NCBI GenBank assembly: GCA_964636325.1 | Contig: CAZWRV010000017.1 | Span: forward strand, 14,966-78,965 | Direction of reading: 5' to 3' | DNA from: CAZWRV01 sp964636325 | GTDB taxonomy: Bacteria; Verrucomicrobiota; Lentisphaeria; Victivallales; GWF2-50-93 | DNA length: 64,000 bases | Part shown: positions 24,336-32,368 of the stretch, piece by piece | Numbering within the stretch: the first letter of the stretch is position 1 | How the letters are laid out: each line of letters begins with the position of its first letter | Made by a program: the position numbers and the translations under genes | Notes under the pieces: model-generated | What the model was told of the DNA's origin: nothing | The model's database searches: none | Seen by the model: the letters and a program-made list of their open reading frames with translations, nothing else

Positions 24336-25532
24336 ATGCTTCTGCAGCTCGCATACAGGTTCGCAACGGAGCCCTCCCCTGCTCTCCTCTGGAAATTCGC
24401 CGGCTGCTTCGCGCTGAAAGGGATGTCGGCGGTGAACAGGTTCAAGCGAGCCGCCGCGGCGGGCGGCCCGCTCTGCCCCGCCTTCGTCTTCATCTCCGTC
24501 ACGGACAGGTGCAACCTTTCCTGCAAGGGCTGCTGGGTCACGGGAAAGAGCCCGCCGCGCGACATGCCCCCCGACATGCTGGACAAAATCATTCGCGACT
24601 TTAAGAGGAGGGGTTCGAGCTTCTTCGGTATCCTCGGCGGCGAACCGCTGCTCCACAAAAGCATTCTTCCCGTCCTCGGAAGGCACCGCGACTGCTATTT
24701 CCAGGTCTTCAGCAATGGAACCGTATTCACGGAGGACACAGCCATGGCCATGCGCCGCAGCGGAAACATCACCCCGCTCGTCAGCATCGAAGGGTTGGAG
24801 AAGGTCAGCGACGAGAGGCGCGGCGGCTCCGGTGTCTACGGATCGGCCCTGGACGCCCTCGCGCTCTGCCGGAAGCACCGCCTCATAACCGGCGTGGCCA
24901 CAAGCATCTGCAAATCGAACATTGCTGAACTGGCGACCGAAAGATTCGTCTGCGAGATGGTCTCGCGCGGAGCCCTTTACATCTGGTTCTACATCTACCG
25001 GCCGGCCGGCGGAACCCCCTGCCCTGAACTGGCGCTCTCCGAGGATGAGATAATTCGCCTGCGAAAATTCATGGTCGAGATCAGATGCAAGGCGCCGGCC
25101 CTCATCGTCGACGCCTACTGGGACCATCTCGGCCGCGCCTTATGCCCCGCCGCGACGGGAATCAGCCACCACATAAATCCGGAAGGATATGCCGAGCCTT
25201 GTCCGCCGGTCCAGTTCGCAAAAGACAGGCTATCCATCGGCGCGGACTCCGCGGAAGTCCTTGAAAGATCGAGGTTCCTGGACGATTTCAGGAGGACGAC
25301 GCGCGCCGCATCAAGAGGCTGCATCCTGCTGGAGAATCCCGCCCTTCTCAAGGAGATCGTCCTGCGCAACAACGCCGAATCCACGTCCGGCCGCCCGGCC
25401 GGGATCGCTGAACTCGACGCGATGCGCCCGCTACCCGGCCACAACATCCCAGGAAGGGAAATCCCCGAAAAGCACTGGCTCTACCGCTTCGCAAAGAAGC
25501 GTTGGTTCTTCGGGTTCGGCGCGTACGGGTGA
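24336..25532 (+). CDS. radical SAM protein with SPASM-like C-terminus
   Basis: 398 residues. After ~50 residues the radical SAM core has DRCNLSCKGC (CxxxCxxC for the 4Fe-4S cluster), FFGILGGEPLL (GGEP, SAM binding) and LVSIEG. The C-terminal third has further Cys (ALCPAATG, EPCPPVQ, SRGCILLE), spaced as in SPASM/twitch domains that bind an auxiliary cluster. Such enzymes modify peptides or small molecules. The substrate is unknown; the neighbours are a ferredoxin-like electron donor and a convergent desaturase-like flavoprotein. The reading frame ends in a hairpin that may act as terminator. The hydrophobic start (MLLQLAYRF) is not a convincing signal peptide. Confidence 0.85.
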   Translation: MLLQLAYRFATEPSPALLWKFAGCFALKGMSAVNRFKRAAAAGGPLCPAFVFISVTDRCNLSCKGCWVTGKSPPRDMPPDMLDKIIRDFKRRGSSFFGILGGEPLLHKSILPVLGRHRDCYFQVFSNGTVFTEDTAMAMRRSGNITPLVSIEGLEKVSDERRGGSGVYGSALDALALCRKHRLITGVATSICKSNIAELATERFVCEMVSRGALYIWFYIYRPAGGTPCPELALSEDEIIRLRKFMVEIRCKAPALIVDAYWDHLGRALCPAATGISHHINPEGYAEPCPPVQFAKDRLSIGADSAEVLERSRFLDDFRRTTRAASRGCILLENPALLKEIVLRNNAESTSGRPAGIAELDAMRPLPGHNIPGREIPEKHWLYRFAKKRWFFGFGAYG

Positions 25533-25555
25533 AATTCCGGCGCCGGCGGAATTTC
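25531..25555 (+). terminator. probable intrinsic terminator after the radical SAM gene
   Basis: Perfect 9-base arms GAAATTCCG and CGGAATTTC, overlapping the stop codon and followed by CATTTTCAGATTTT. It lies between convergent genes and could stop transcription from the plus strand; the T-run is interrupted. Confidence 0.6.
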
Positions 25556-25647
25556 ATTTTCAGATTTTCAGCGCATCAGATTGCAAGCCACAACGGATTT
25601 TCCTACGTTCCACCAAGAAATCCACGCAGGACGAAAATCCGAAAAAC

Positions 25648-27042
25648 CTAAAGGAGATACTTGTTCGCGATGGATATCCCGCTCAGCATCGAGCCGGTGA
25701 TTCCCAGGAAGCCTTGGTCCGTCCCGCAGAGAAAGAGATTCTCAAGGTGCGTCCTTCCGTCCTTGAACTTCATCGGGGAACCGTATACGGCTCCGTTCAT
25801 GTGGCCTGTGTATCTCGTTATCGCGCTGGGAGTGAAGATGTCCTTGAAAAGCACATGGGATTGGATGTCCCGGATGCCGGACCGCACTCCTCCGCTACTT
25901 GCAAGTTCGGCGGAGACCTTCTCCTTCATCTCCCTGCAGGCCTCTCCGGAAAGCGCCTTCCAGAGCGCATGATTCGCCTGGGCGGTGAAGCGCAGCATCG
26001 GAGGCTCCTTCGCATGATCGGCGGGAAGACGGAGATAATTGTTCGGACAGCAGATCACCCCGCTCCTGAAATCAACAAAATCCTCCGGCTTCCTGTAGGA
26101 AAATTTCGAGGAATCATTGAAGAACACGATGGACTCGTTGAATCCCATTTCGGAAGGAAGCCTGTCCAGGACTAGGATGCATTCGACGAATCCGAGCTGC
26201 CCCGCGGGGATTTCCGCGAAATTCGCAGGCTTCTCCCCGCACAACGAGAACGTCTCTATCGAACCGGCGCAGGACAGGACGCTGGAGCACTCTATCAACT
26301 CCCCGCCGCCGGTTTCCACGCCCGAGACTTTTCCCGCGGTAGATATGATTTTGCGGACTTCGCATTTAAGCTTAAGCTCCCCGCCCGACTCCACGAAGCG
26401 CTTCTCCAGAATGTCCAGAAGGCGCCTGACTCCGCCGGCAGGACGGCAGAATCCCTCCCGGAAGATGCTGTTGAACATTATGACGAACTGCGCCAAATCC
26501 ATGTCGTCCTCCACGGCGCTGCCGTAATACATCAGCGGACAGAAAAGCATCTCGAGAAGAAGCGGATCCCTTATGAACTCCCCTACCCTGCCCCGGGCGG
26601 AAACGTAAGGCGCATTCATGTCCAGCCCGTCGTAGCCGGCGATGAAGGAGACTAACCGCGCGAAGGCGTCCTTTTCCGCAGGAAATGAAGAAGCTATTTC
26701 CGACTCGAGCAAGGAAATATCGTTGGAAAATCGCAGCTTTACGCCGGGAAACGAAATAGCCGCCCCGCACTGCTCGCGCAAGGAAAGCTCGTCGTAGCCT
26801 ATCCTTAGCTGGCGCAGCAGCTTGAGCAGCGGCGAAGACTTCGCGCCGGTCCGGGGGACGAAGTTCGTCATGGCGTGGAGGCCAGTGTCGATCTCGTATC
26901 CCTGCCTGTAGTAATATGAGTTCAGCCCGCCCGTCCGGGAATGTCTCTCGAGGATGCAAACCTTCTTGCCGAAATGGGCCAGGCGTATTCCGGCCGCAAG
27001 CCCCGACATCCCCGCGCCTATTATCACACAGTCGTATCTCAT
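25648..27042 (-). CDS. phytoene-desaturase/retinol-saturase-like FAD oxidoreductase
   Basis: 464 residues with an N-terminal FAD-binding Rossmann motif (VIIGAGMSGLAAGIRLAHFG, then ERHSRTGGLNS). The C-terminal block NLFLCGTDQGFLGITGSMLSG is typical of the CrtI/retinol saturase family. FREGFCRPAGGVRRLLDILE is the conserved central block of this family. Members desaturate or saturate polyenes, or act on prenyl lipids. No carotenoid synthase or isomerase genes are in the window, so a carotenoid role is not supported. The gene converges with the radical SAM gene. Confidence 0.8.
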   Translation of the reverse strand: MRYDCVIIGAGMSGLAAGIRLAHFGKKVCILERHSRTGGLNSYYYRQGYEIDTGLHAMTNFVPRTGAKSSPLLKLLRQLRIGYDELSLREQCGAAISFPGVKLRFSNDISLLESEIASSFPAEKDAFARLVSFIAGYDGLDMNAPYVSARGRVGEFIRDPLLLEMLFCPLMYYGSAVEDDMDLAQFVIMFNSIFREGFCRPAGGVRRLLDILEKRFVESGGELKLKCEVRKIISTAGKVSGVETGGGELIECSSVLSCAGSIETFSLCGEKPANFAEIPAGQLGFVECILVLDRLPSEMGFNESIVFFNDSSKFSYRKPEDFVDFRSGVICCPNNYLRLPADHAKEPPMLRFTAQANHALWKALSGEACREMKEKVSAELASSGGVRSGIRDIQSHVLFKDIFTPSAITRYTGHMNGAVYGSPMKFKDGRTHLENLFLCGTDQGFLGITGSMLSGISIANKYLL

Positions 27043-27292
27043 GCCATTCCCACTGCAATTTCTTCAAGCTGCTGAAAAACCTACAGGAATTACATTTTTC
27101 ACCTTGATTGAAGATAGAATGGAGAATCTGGAAAATCAAAGCGGAAACAATTGGAATGCATGCGGAACCCCGCGGCTATTCCGTAACAAAGCCAGCGGCG
27201 CGAGACCTTATTCAGGTCTCATCCTATCTTGTCTTCCCGGGCTTGACAGGATATATTGGGTGAAATTGCTGCAAAACTAAGTTTCGCATCCA

Positions 27293-27315
27293 AGGTGTCG
27301 GGTGCCAGGTTTCAG
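27293..27315. repeat. GGTGTCGGGTGCCAGGTTTCAG microrepeat copy in a spacer
   Basis: It matches the first arm of the repeats at 40297 and 41499 and the copy at 1291. This is the only copy of the family found outside a gene, and it runs directly into the stem-loop at 27316. Confidence 0.55.
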
Positions 27316-27356
27316 GTATGAACTCAGCAGACTACGCCCTTTTGCTGAATTCATAC
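27316..27356 (+). other. long stem-loop directly after the microrepeat
   Basis: The arms GTATGAACTCAGCA and TGCTGAATTCATAC are complementary over 14 bases with one mismatch, with a 13-base loop ending in CCCTTTT. It has no T-run after it, so it is not an ordinary terminator. It could be an untranslated-leader structure or part of a repeat. Confidence 0.5.
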
Positions 27357-27465
27357 TTTCAGTTCAGATTTACGGCGCACCGCGCTGAAAAAGCACAAGG
27401 GCATTTCCAATAGTTTAAGCCATTTCATCGGAGCGGGCCAGGTAATCTGGAAATAAGGTGACCGG

Positions 27466-27936
27466 ATGACAAAGCATATCCTTGGCATCTTAGCATTCGC
27501 TTCCTGCTGCATCCTGATCTCATGCCCGGGATGCGGCTCAAGATCCGTCTCCGGCGGGGCGAAGGATGTCGACACCCTGGTCGCCATGTTCAAGGAGGCG
27601 TGCAGGGCGCAGGACCTTGCCAAGCTCAGGGAACTGAGCTACTGGGAGGACATACCGGAGAACGAGATTGCCGCCAACCTCGCGGAAAAACAGCAGATAT
27701 TCTTCTCCAATGGTATCACAGTCAAGGATGTCAAGGCGACGAAGTTTCCGGATCCCGAGCGTCTTGAGGCCAACAGGCCGGTCAAGATGGGAAAAGTCAT
27801 CTACCGCCCCACAGTGGACATCCTCGGCCAGCTGGAAATCTCCACCGAGGTGGACGGCAAGCCCGCCGGCTCCTGGATACTCCAATACGGCACCAAGGGC
27901 AAGCGCTACTTCATCTCCACAAAGAAGAAGACCTAG
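27466..27936 (+). CDS. small lipoprotein, function unknown
   Basis: 156 residues. The signal is MTKHILGILAFASCCILISC, with a lipobox-like LISC (a second Cys follows at GC). The mature part is a short alpha/beta domain resembling the small NTF2/DUF4878-like lipoproteins (DVDTLVAMFKEACRAQDLAKL at its start, strands GQLEISTEV and WILQYG later). AAGGTG lies upstream of the ATG. A strong hairpin closes the gene. Its role is not known. Confidence 0.75.
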   Translation: MTKHILGILAFASCCILISCPGCGSRSVSGGAKDVDTLVAMFKEACRAQDLAKLRELSYWEDIPENEIAANLAEKQQIFFSNGITVKDVKATKFPDPERLEANRPVKMGKVIYRPTVDILGQLEISTEVDGKPAGSWILQYGTKGKRYFISTKKKT

Positions 27937-27937
27937 G

Positions 27938-27970
27938 ATCAATAATAAACGGCCGCCGTTTATTATTGAT
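27938..27970 (+). terminator. strong hairpin terminator after the lipoprotein gene
   Basis: Perfect 15-base inverted repeat ATCAATAATAAACGG / CCGTTTATTATTGAT with loop CCG, starting two bases after the stop codon. The AT-rich outer stem makes it suitable in both orientations. Only a short T stretch follows. Confidence 0.7.
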
Positions 27971-28049
27971 TTGCTTCTGCGCAACAAGCTTCGCAGAAGC
28001 CGTGATCTCAGCAATCCGGAAATGGCGGAAAATCGGAAAAGTTGTTGAA

Positions 28050-29078
28050 ATGGCTAAGCCAGAGATATTGAAGGGAGTCAGGAAGGTTCTATTCTACGGT
28101 GACAGCCTCACCGATGGGAGCGACTATCCTGAATACGTCGTCAACACCCTAGAACGCGAATTCCCCGGCTCCGGATTCCAGGTGATGAATTCGGCGATTT
28201 GCGGCAACACCGCCGCAGATCTGCTTCGCCGCCTCAAAAACGACGTTCTGGATCGCAAGCCCGATCTGGTGAGCATCTGCATCGGCACCAACGACCGGCT
28301 GGTCAAAAGGGAAATCGCCGCGTATAAAAACGACTTGGAGGCGATTGTGACAAGCCTGCTGGATGCCGGAATCAAGGTTCTGCTTGTCAAGCCGTCGCCG
28401 CTGGGAAATCCGGAGCAGGAGAAAAAGTTCCAGGACAATCTTGCCGCAATACAGCAGGTTGCGGACAGCCATCATCTTACGGTGGCAGACGCGCATCAGG
28501 TCTTCCTGGACGGCGCCAAGGCTGGAAAGGAGATGCTGGGCGCGGACGGAGTGCATCACGGAAAGGACGGATTCGAGGGCATGGCCAGGGCCGTGCTGGA
28601 CGCCTTCGGCCTTAAAAATGTTCCGATAGAAAAGACGATCCGCCCCTGGCCGTTCCTGCTCCTGGACTGGGAGACTTCTTCGCCTTTCCCTCTAAAGGAG
28701 GCACCAGAACCCGCAGCCGTCAAAGCATGGAACCCCTTCGATCGCAAGACGGCTGTGGAGAAGCAGCCGTGGTGGGACTCGCCGTTTGCAGCACGCGGCG
28801 GCTGGATGCCGTTCGCTCCGGAGAAGCCGGTTCCGGGCATGGCGGCCTACGGACGTACACACTTCCGGGCGGCGAAGGCCGGAAAGGCGGAATTGCGGCT
28901 CGGAGGTTCGCCGCAGGCGGTATGGCTCAACGGCCGGCAGGTCTGGAAGGCCGGCAAATTCAGCCACGGGTATCATCCCGACGCAGAAAGCATGGAGGTT
29001 GGACTAGCCGAAGGCGACAACGAGATCGTCGTTCTAAGCACATATATGGCGTTCGTGGGGGTAAGGCAGTTAAATTAA
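28050..29078 (+). CDS. SGNH/GDSL hydrolase with C-terminal beta domain, cytoplasmic
   Basis: 342 residues. All four SGNH blocks are present: FYGDSLTDGSDY (nucleophile Ser), NSAICGNTAADLL (Gly), CIGTND (Asn) and ADGVHHGKDGF (catalytic Asp/His). The enzyme should remove acetyl or other ester groups from sugars or polysaccharides. The last ~130 residues form a beta-sandwich-like region (AELRLGGSPQAVWLNGRQVW), probably a carbohydrate-binding fold. I chose ATG 28050 because the longer frame to 27966 has a non-family N-terminus. There is no signal peptide. It leads the run with two Gfo/Idh/MocA genes. Confidence 0.85.
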   Translation: MAKPEILKGVRKVLFYGDSLTDGSDYPEYVVNTLEREFPGSGFQVMNSAICGNTAADLLRRLKNDVLDRKPDLVSICIGTNDRLVKREIAAYKNDLEAIVTSLLDAGIKVLLVKPSPLGNPEQEKKFQDNLAAIQQVADSHHLTVADAHQVFLDGAKAGKEMLGADGVHHGKDGFEGMARAVLDAFGLKNVPIEKTIRPWPFLLLDWETSSPFPLKEAPEPAAVKAWNPFDRKTAVEKQPWWDSPFAARGGWMPFAPEKPVPGMAAYGRTHFRAAKAGKAELRLGGSPQAVWLNGRQVWKAGKFSHGYHPDAESMEVGLAEGDNEIVVLSTYMAFVGVRQLN

Positions 29079-29090
29079 GGAATAAATGGG

Positions 29091-30128
29091 ATGGGCATGA
29101 AATTTTCGTTCGCAGGATTCAGGCATGGGCATATTCATGCATTGTTGAATCTGGTCAAGAGCACGCCGGGCCTGGAAATCGTCGGAGCATTTGAGGATGA
29201 TCTTCCGACGTGTGAATCACTGGAGAAGAATAAGGCCGCCGTTGTGACGCACCATGACTTTGACGCCATGATTGCCGAAACGGAATGCGATGCCGTCGCT
29301 GTCGGGGACTACTATGGCCGGAGAGGGGCGCTGATAATTAAGGCGCTATCGGCCGGAAAACATGTGATCAGCGACAAGCCCATTTGCACGTCGGCGGATG
29401 AACTTGATCAGATTGAAGCTATTTCGCGGAGCAGGAATCTGAAGGTCGGCTGCATGTTCGACCTCCGCGATCAGCCGCAGTTCATCTGCGTACGCTCTCT
29501 GATTCAGAGCGGACGCATAGGCGAGATACATGCCGTATCCTTCGGCGGCCAGCATCCGCTCGCATTCAACTCCCGGCCGGCATGGTATTTCGAAGCCGGC
29601 AAGCATGGAGGAACAATCAACGACATCGCTGTCCACGCCCTGGACTTGATCCCATGGATCACCGGACATAAGTTCAAGCGGATAGTTGCCGCCCGATGCT
29701 GGAATGCGCTTGCCAAGAGATGTCCTCATTTCAAGGATGCCGCGCAGCTGATGCTTGAGATGGACAACGGAGCGGGAGTCATGGGTGATGTCTCCTATTT
29801 CACGCCTGACAGCCACGGCTACTCGCTTCCGCAATACTGGCGGATGACGTTCTGGGGGAGCGAGGGCGTGATTGAAAGCTCGTGCAACATGCAGTGTGTT
29901 TTTGTCGCCATTAACGGAGAAATAAAAACTCGGGAGGAGCCGCTTCCAGAAGGCACTCCTGGAAATTATTTGAAGGCCTTCCTCAAGGATATCGCCGGGA
30001 ACTCGGAACCCGGTGACCTCGACACGGATGCGGTCATCTCCGCTTCTAGAATCGCCCTGCTGGCACAGAAGTCAGGAGACTCATGCGACGGACGCCAGCC
30101 AGAGACCTTCCATGGGAATATATCCTGA
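29091..30128 (+). CDS. Gfo/Idh/MocA-family oxidoreductase, full-length copy
   Basis: 345 residues. The N-terminal Rossmann domain (FAGFRHGHIHALLN, EIVGAFEDD) is followed by the KP motif block HVISDKPICTSADEL and the C-terminal alpha/beta domain with GGTINDIAVHALDLI carrying the catalytic His. The family oxidises or epimerises sugars and cyclitols with NAD(P). The nucleotide-binding glycine loop is GFRHGHI, not the standard GxGxxG. Most of this gene is repeated almost identically at DNA level at 50970-51683, where 300 bases are missing. It is 12 bases downstream of the SGNH gene and is followed by a second family member, so the three form an operon. Confidence 0.9.
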   Translation: MGMKFSFAGFRHGHIHALLNLVKSTPGLEIVGAFEDDLPTCESLEKNKAAVVTHHDFDAMIAETECDAVAVGDYYGRRGALIIKALSAGKHVISDKPICTSADELDQIEAISRSRNLKVGCMFDLRDQPQFICVRSLIQSGRIGEIHAVSFGGQHPLAFNSRPAWYFEAGKHGGTINDIAVHALDLIPWITGHKFKRIVAARCWNALAKRCPHFKDAAQLMLEMDNGAGVMGDVSYFTPDSHGYSLPQYWRMTFWGSEGVIESSCNMQCVFVAINGEIKTREEPLPEGTPGNYLKAFLKDIAGNSEPGDLDTDAVISASRIALLAQKSGDSCDGRQPETFHGNIS

Positions 30129-30150
30129 AAATCCTGTCATCCTGTCAAAA
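30122..30150. repeat. ATCCTGTC-type microrepeat between two Gfo/Idh/MocA genes
   Basis: Three copies of an ATCCTG(A/T) unit in a row (ATCCTGAAAATCCTGTCATCCTGTC, here in parts: ATCCTGAAA, ATCCTGTC, ATCCTGTC). They overlap the end of the first gene and precede the GGAGGAG ribosome-binding site of the next. Confidence 0.4.
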
Positions 30151-30162
30151 AATGGAGGAGCG

Positions 30163-31107
30163 ATGAAAAATAAGATCAGAGTCGGGCTATACGGGACTAA
30201 CGGCCATCAGATACATGCCAGGCTTCAGGAGCATCCTTATGCGGAGCTGAAAGCGGTCGCCGGATTCGACGAGAAGGCGCTTTCAGGATTGAAGGTGAAA
30301 CCGCGCGTCTGTTCCGGATTGGAGGAGCTTATTGCGGACAAGGATATAGATCTGATTTCGCTGTGCTCGCCGAAGCGTTCGGAGCAGGCGACCCATGCTG
30401 TTCAGTGCATGCTTGGCGGAAAGCACGTATACGCGGAGAAGCCGTGCGCGATGTCGGAGAAGGATCTCGACAAAATAATCAGAACGTCGAAATCAACCGG
30501 GAAAAAATTCCACGAAATGGCGGGAACCGCCTTTGAACAGCCTTACCTTTCAATGCGGAAGATCGTGCAGTCGGGTCAGCTCGGGACGGTTGTCCAGGTG
30601 CTGGCGCAGAAGTCGTATCCATACTACGACGGGCGTCCGCAGGACGAGAACATCGACGGCGGACTGGCGCTGCAGGTCGGGATACATGCGATGAGGTTCG
30701 TCGAGCATGTCGCATGTGCGAAAATCGCAGAAATCAAGCTCCTACAGACGAGTCTCGGCAATCCTGGCATAGGCGGCCTGAAAATGGCGGCATCGTATCT
30801 CATCAAGCTGGAAAACGGCGGCGTTGCCTCGATCATTGCCAACTATCTCAACCCCCGCGGCTTCCCGAGCTGGGGCAACGAGGCCCTAAGGATTTTCGGC
30901 ACGGAGGGCTTTGTGGAGGCCGTAGACGGCGGAACAAAGACCAGGCTCGTGCTGCAGGACAAGGACTGCGGCCCCATAGACACCAAGGACGCGTCGCAGG
31001 ACTACTTCGACATGTTCGTGACCTCCCTCCTTGGCAAGTCCGAAATGCCTCTTGCCCTCGAAGATGAACTCCACCCGCTCAGGATGCTGCTGATAGGCTT
31101 GCGCTGA
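30163..31107 (+). CDS. Gfo/Idh/MocA-family oxidoreductase
   Basis: 314 residues. The Rossmann domain begins RVGLYGTNGHQIHARL; the conserved block is HVYAEKPCAMSEKDLDKI (EKP with catalytic Lys); the C-terminal domain contains DGGLALQVGIHAMRFVEHV with a His. It is a sugar or cyclitol dehydrogenase by family. I chose ATG 30163 because GGAGGAG lies immediately upstream. The protein ends at HPLRMLLIGLR, where relatives usually continue for 10-20 residues, so the C-terminus may be slightly shortened. It is probably in one operon with the preceding SGNH and Gfo genes. Confidence 0.9.
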   Translation: MKNKIRVGLYGTNGHQIHARLQEHPYAELKAVAGFDEKALSGLKVKPRVCSGLEELIADKDIDLISLCSPKRSEQATHAVQCMLGGKHVYAEKPCAMSEKDLDKIIRTSKSTGKKFHEMAGTAFEQPYLSMRKIVQSGQLGTVVQVLAQKSYPYYDGRPQDENIDGGLALQVGIHAMRFVEHVACAKIAEIKLLQTSLGNPGIGGLKMAASYLIKLENGGVASIIANYLNPRGFPSWGNEALRIFGTEGFVEAVDGGTKTRLVLQDKDCGPIDTKDASQDYFDMFVTSLLGKSEMPLALEDELHPLRMLLIGLR

Positions 31108-31123
31108 ACAGGCCAACCTGTTT
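31107..31123 (+). terminator. weak hairpin after the second Gfo/Idh/MocA gene
   Basis: AACAGG / CCTGTT arms with loop CCAA, followed by TATTTC. It overlaps the last base of the stop codon. Six base pairs only, so termination strength is doubtful. Confidence 0.35.
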
Positions 31124-31176
31124 ATTTCACAGCAGATTCGAATCTCAACTCTTTCGTTTTTTTTTGCGTTTTCCGC

Positions 31177-31206
31177 TTGACACTGCAAAATATAGTGTCA
31201 TATATA
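31177..31206 (+). promoter_or_regulatory. promoter with overlapping palindromic operator of the GntR-LacI gene
   Basis: A consensus -35 TTGACA (31177-31182) lies 18 bases from TATATA (31201-31206). The perfect inverted repeat TGACACT-N9-AGTGTCA (31178-31200) covers the -35 and spacer. This is where an autorepressor would block polymerase. AAGGA and the ATG follow at 31225 and 31238. Confidence 0.65.
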
Positions 31207-31237
31207 TTAATTAATAAGATATAAAAGGATATATAAA

Positions 31238-32302
31238 ATGAATACACCAGGTTTCCGTGTAAGTCCCTTGGACTATCCTCACAAGCAGATAGAGAGGCAT
31301 TTCGAGGAGCTGATTTATTCCGGGAAGCTGAAAGGCGGCGAACGCCTGGAGACCACCGAGGAGCTAGCCCGGAGATACGGAGTCACCAAGAACACGGTTC
31401 ACAAGAGTCTTGTCTCCCTGACACGGCGCGGACTGCTGATCCGTTCGCAGAAGAGGGGAACGCTGGTGAAACCCGGCGTCTGCTGCCGCACAATCGGAAT
31501 CGTTGTCCAAGTTGACGATCTGATAAACCCGAACCATGTGTTCTGGGCGAGTCTTTATAAGGAAATCGAGCGGATTGCGCAAGAGGAGTCCTGGAACTGC
31601 AAGCTTTACCTGGGTGCCTCAAACGAGAGGCTTGCCGAAACTATCAGGGAACTTGAGAGAGACATTGCCGACGGCAAGATAAAGGCGATTGTGGCGCTCT
31701 CCATATCAGGCAGCCTTTTCAACTGGCTCAACAACTCGTGTACAGTTCCTTGGACATTGAACTCCTCGTCTTCGTCCTTGGACATGAGAGTTTTTTCGGA
31801 GACGGGAATCAGTTATCTTCTCTCGCAGGGTAGGAAGAATATCTGCATTGTCTCCAACGGACTCGACAAAGAGCTCAAGGAGGTTCTCGGCAGATTCGAC
31901 GGCGATCCCTCCGCAGGCCTTAAATATCATGTCACCAAGGCCTGCGTCGGCAGGATTCGAGGGTATGAGCTGACCAAGGAGATATTCGCATCAGGGGAGC
32001 GGTGTCATGACGCGATGTTCTTTTTTGACGACCGCGCCTGCGAGGGGGCGGTCAAGGCCATCTTCGAGCTGGGGGTCGGTGTCCCCGATGAAATTGCTGT
32101 CTTGTCCTGGGCGGCAAGCGGAGTGGAGATTTTTTCTCCTGTCCCCATATCAACGGTCGAATACGACATACAAGAGATGGCTGATGCGATAGTCAAAGAC
32201 TTGGCCAATCAGATTGAAGGGCGCGAGCGCGTCAAGCCGCTGATCGGGTTTAAGCTTTGCCCAAGGGCATCCTGCGGGGAAAAAAAAGTTGCGGTGGCAT
32301 GA
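31238..32302 (+). CDS. GntR-type regulator with LacI-like sugar sensor
   Basis: 354 residues. The N-terminal winged helix of GntR type is visible (YSGKLKGGERLETTEELARR first, then YGVTKNTVHKSLVSLTRRGL). It is followed by a periplasmic-binding-protein-like sensor as in LacI/AraR: TIGIVVQVDDLINPNHVFW, AMFFFDDRACEGAVKAI and VPDEIAVLSWAASGVE. It should bind a sugar and repress or activate nearby genes. A palindrome overlaps its own promoter, which suggests autoregulation. It stands at the head of the plus-strand polysaccharide locus, and I infer that it controls at least part of it. Whether it also reads the separate TGTTATC operator is unknown. Confidence 0.85.
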   Translation: MNTPGFRVSPLDYPHKQIERHFEELIYSGKLKGGERLETTEELARRYGVTKNTVHKSLVSLTRRGLLIRSQKRGTLVKPGVCCRTIGIVVQVDDLINPNHVFWASLYKEIERIAQEESWNCKLYLGASNERLAETIRELERDIADGKIKAIVALSISGSLFNWLNNSCTVPWTLNSSSSSLDMRVFSETGISYLLSQGRKNICIVSNGLDKELKEVLGRFDGDPSAGLKYHVTKACVGRIRGYELTKEIFASGERCHDAMFFFDDRACEGAVKAIFELGVGVPDEIAVLSWAASGVEIFSPVPISTVEYDIQEMADAIVKDLANQIEGRERVKPLIGFKLCPRASCGEKKVAVA

Positions 32303-32368
32303 GCTGACATTTCACAAACTGGCCCAGTGATGATGCGGTGCTGAAAAGGCGCGGGAAAGGGATGGAAT

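Larger units (their letters stand above)
27043..27465. other. 423-base spacer between divergent FAD oxidoreductase and lipoprotein genes
   Basis: It contains a small palindrome (GAGACCT/AGGTCTC near 27202-27220), a copy of the GGTGTCGGG/GGTGCCAGG microrepeat (27293-27315) and a long stem-loop (27316-27356). No convincing gene was found. Promoters for both flanking genes must lie here but I could not assign -10/-35 boxes. Confidence 0.5.

Noticed and set aside
29346..29834. Minus-strand frame identical in its first ~100 residues to one at 50712-51422, suggesting a repeated gene
   Set aside because: Both are antisense to the duplicated Gfo/Idh/MocA copies; the identity simply reflects the DNA duplication.
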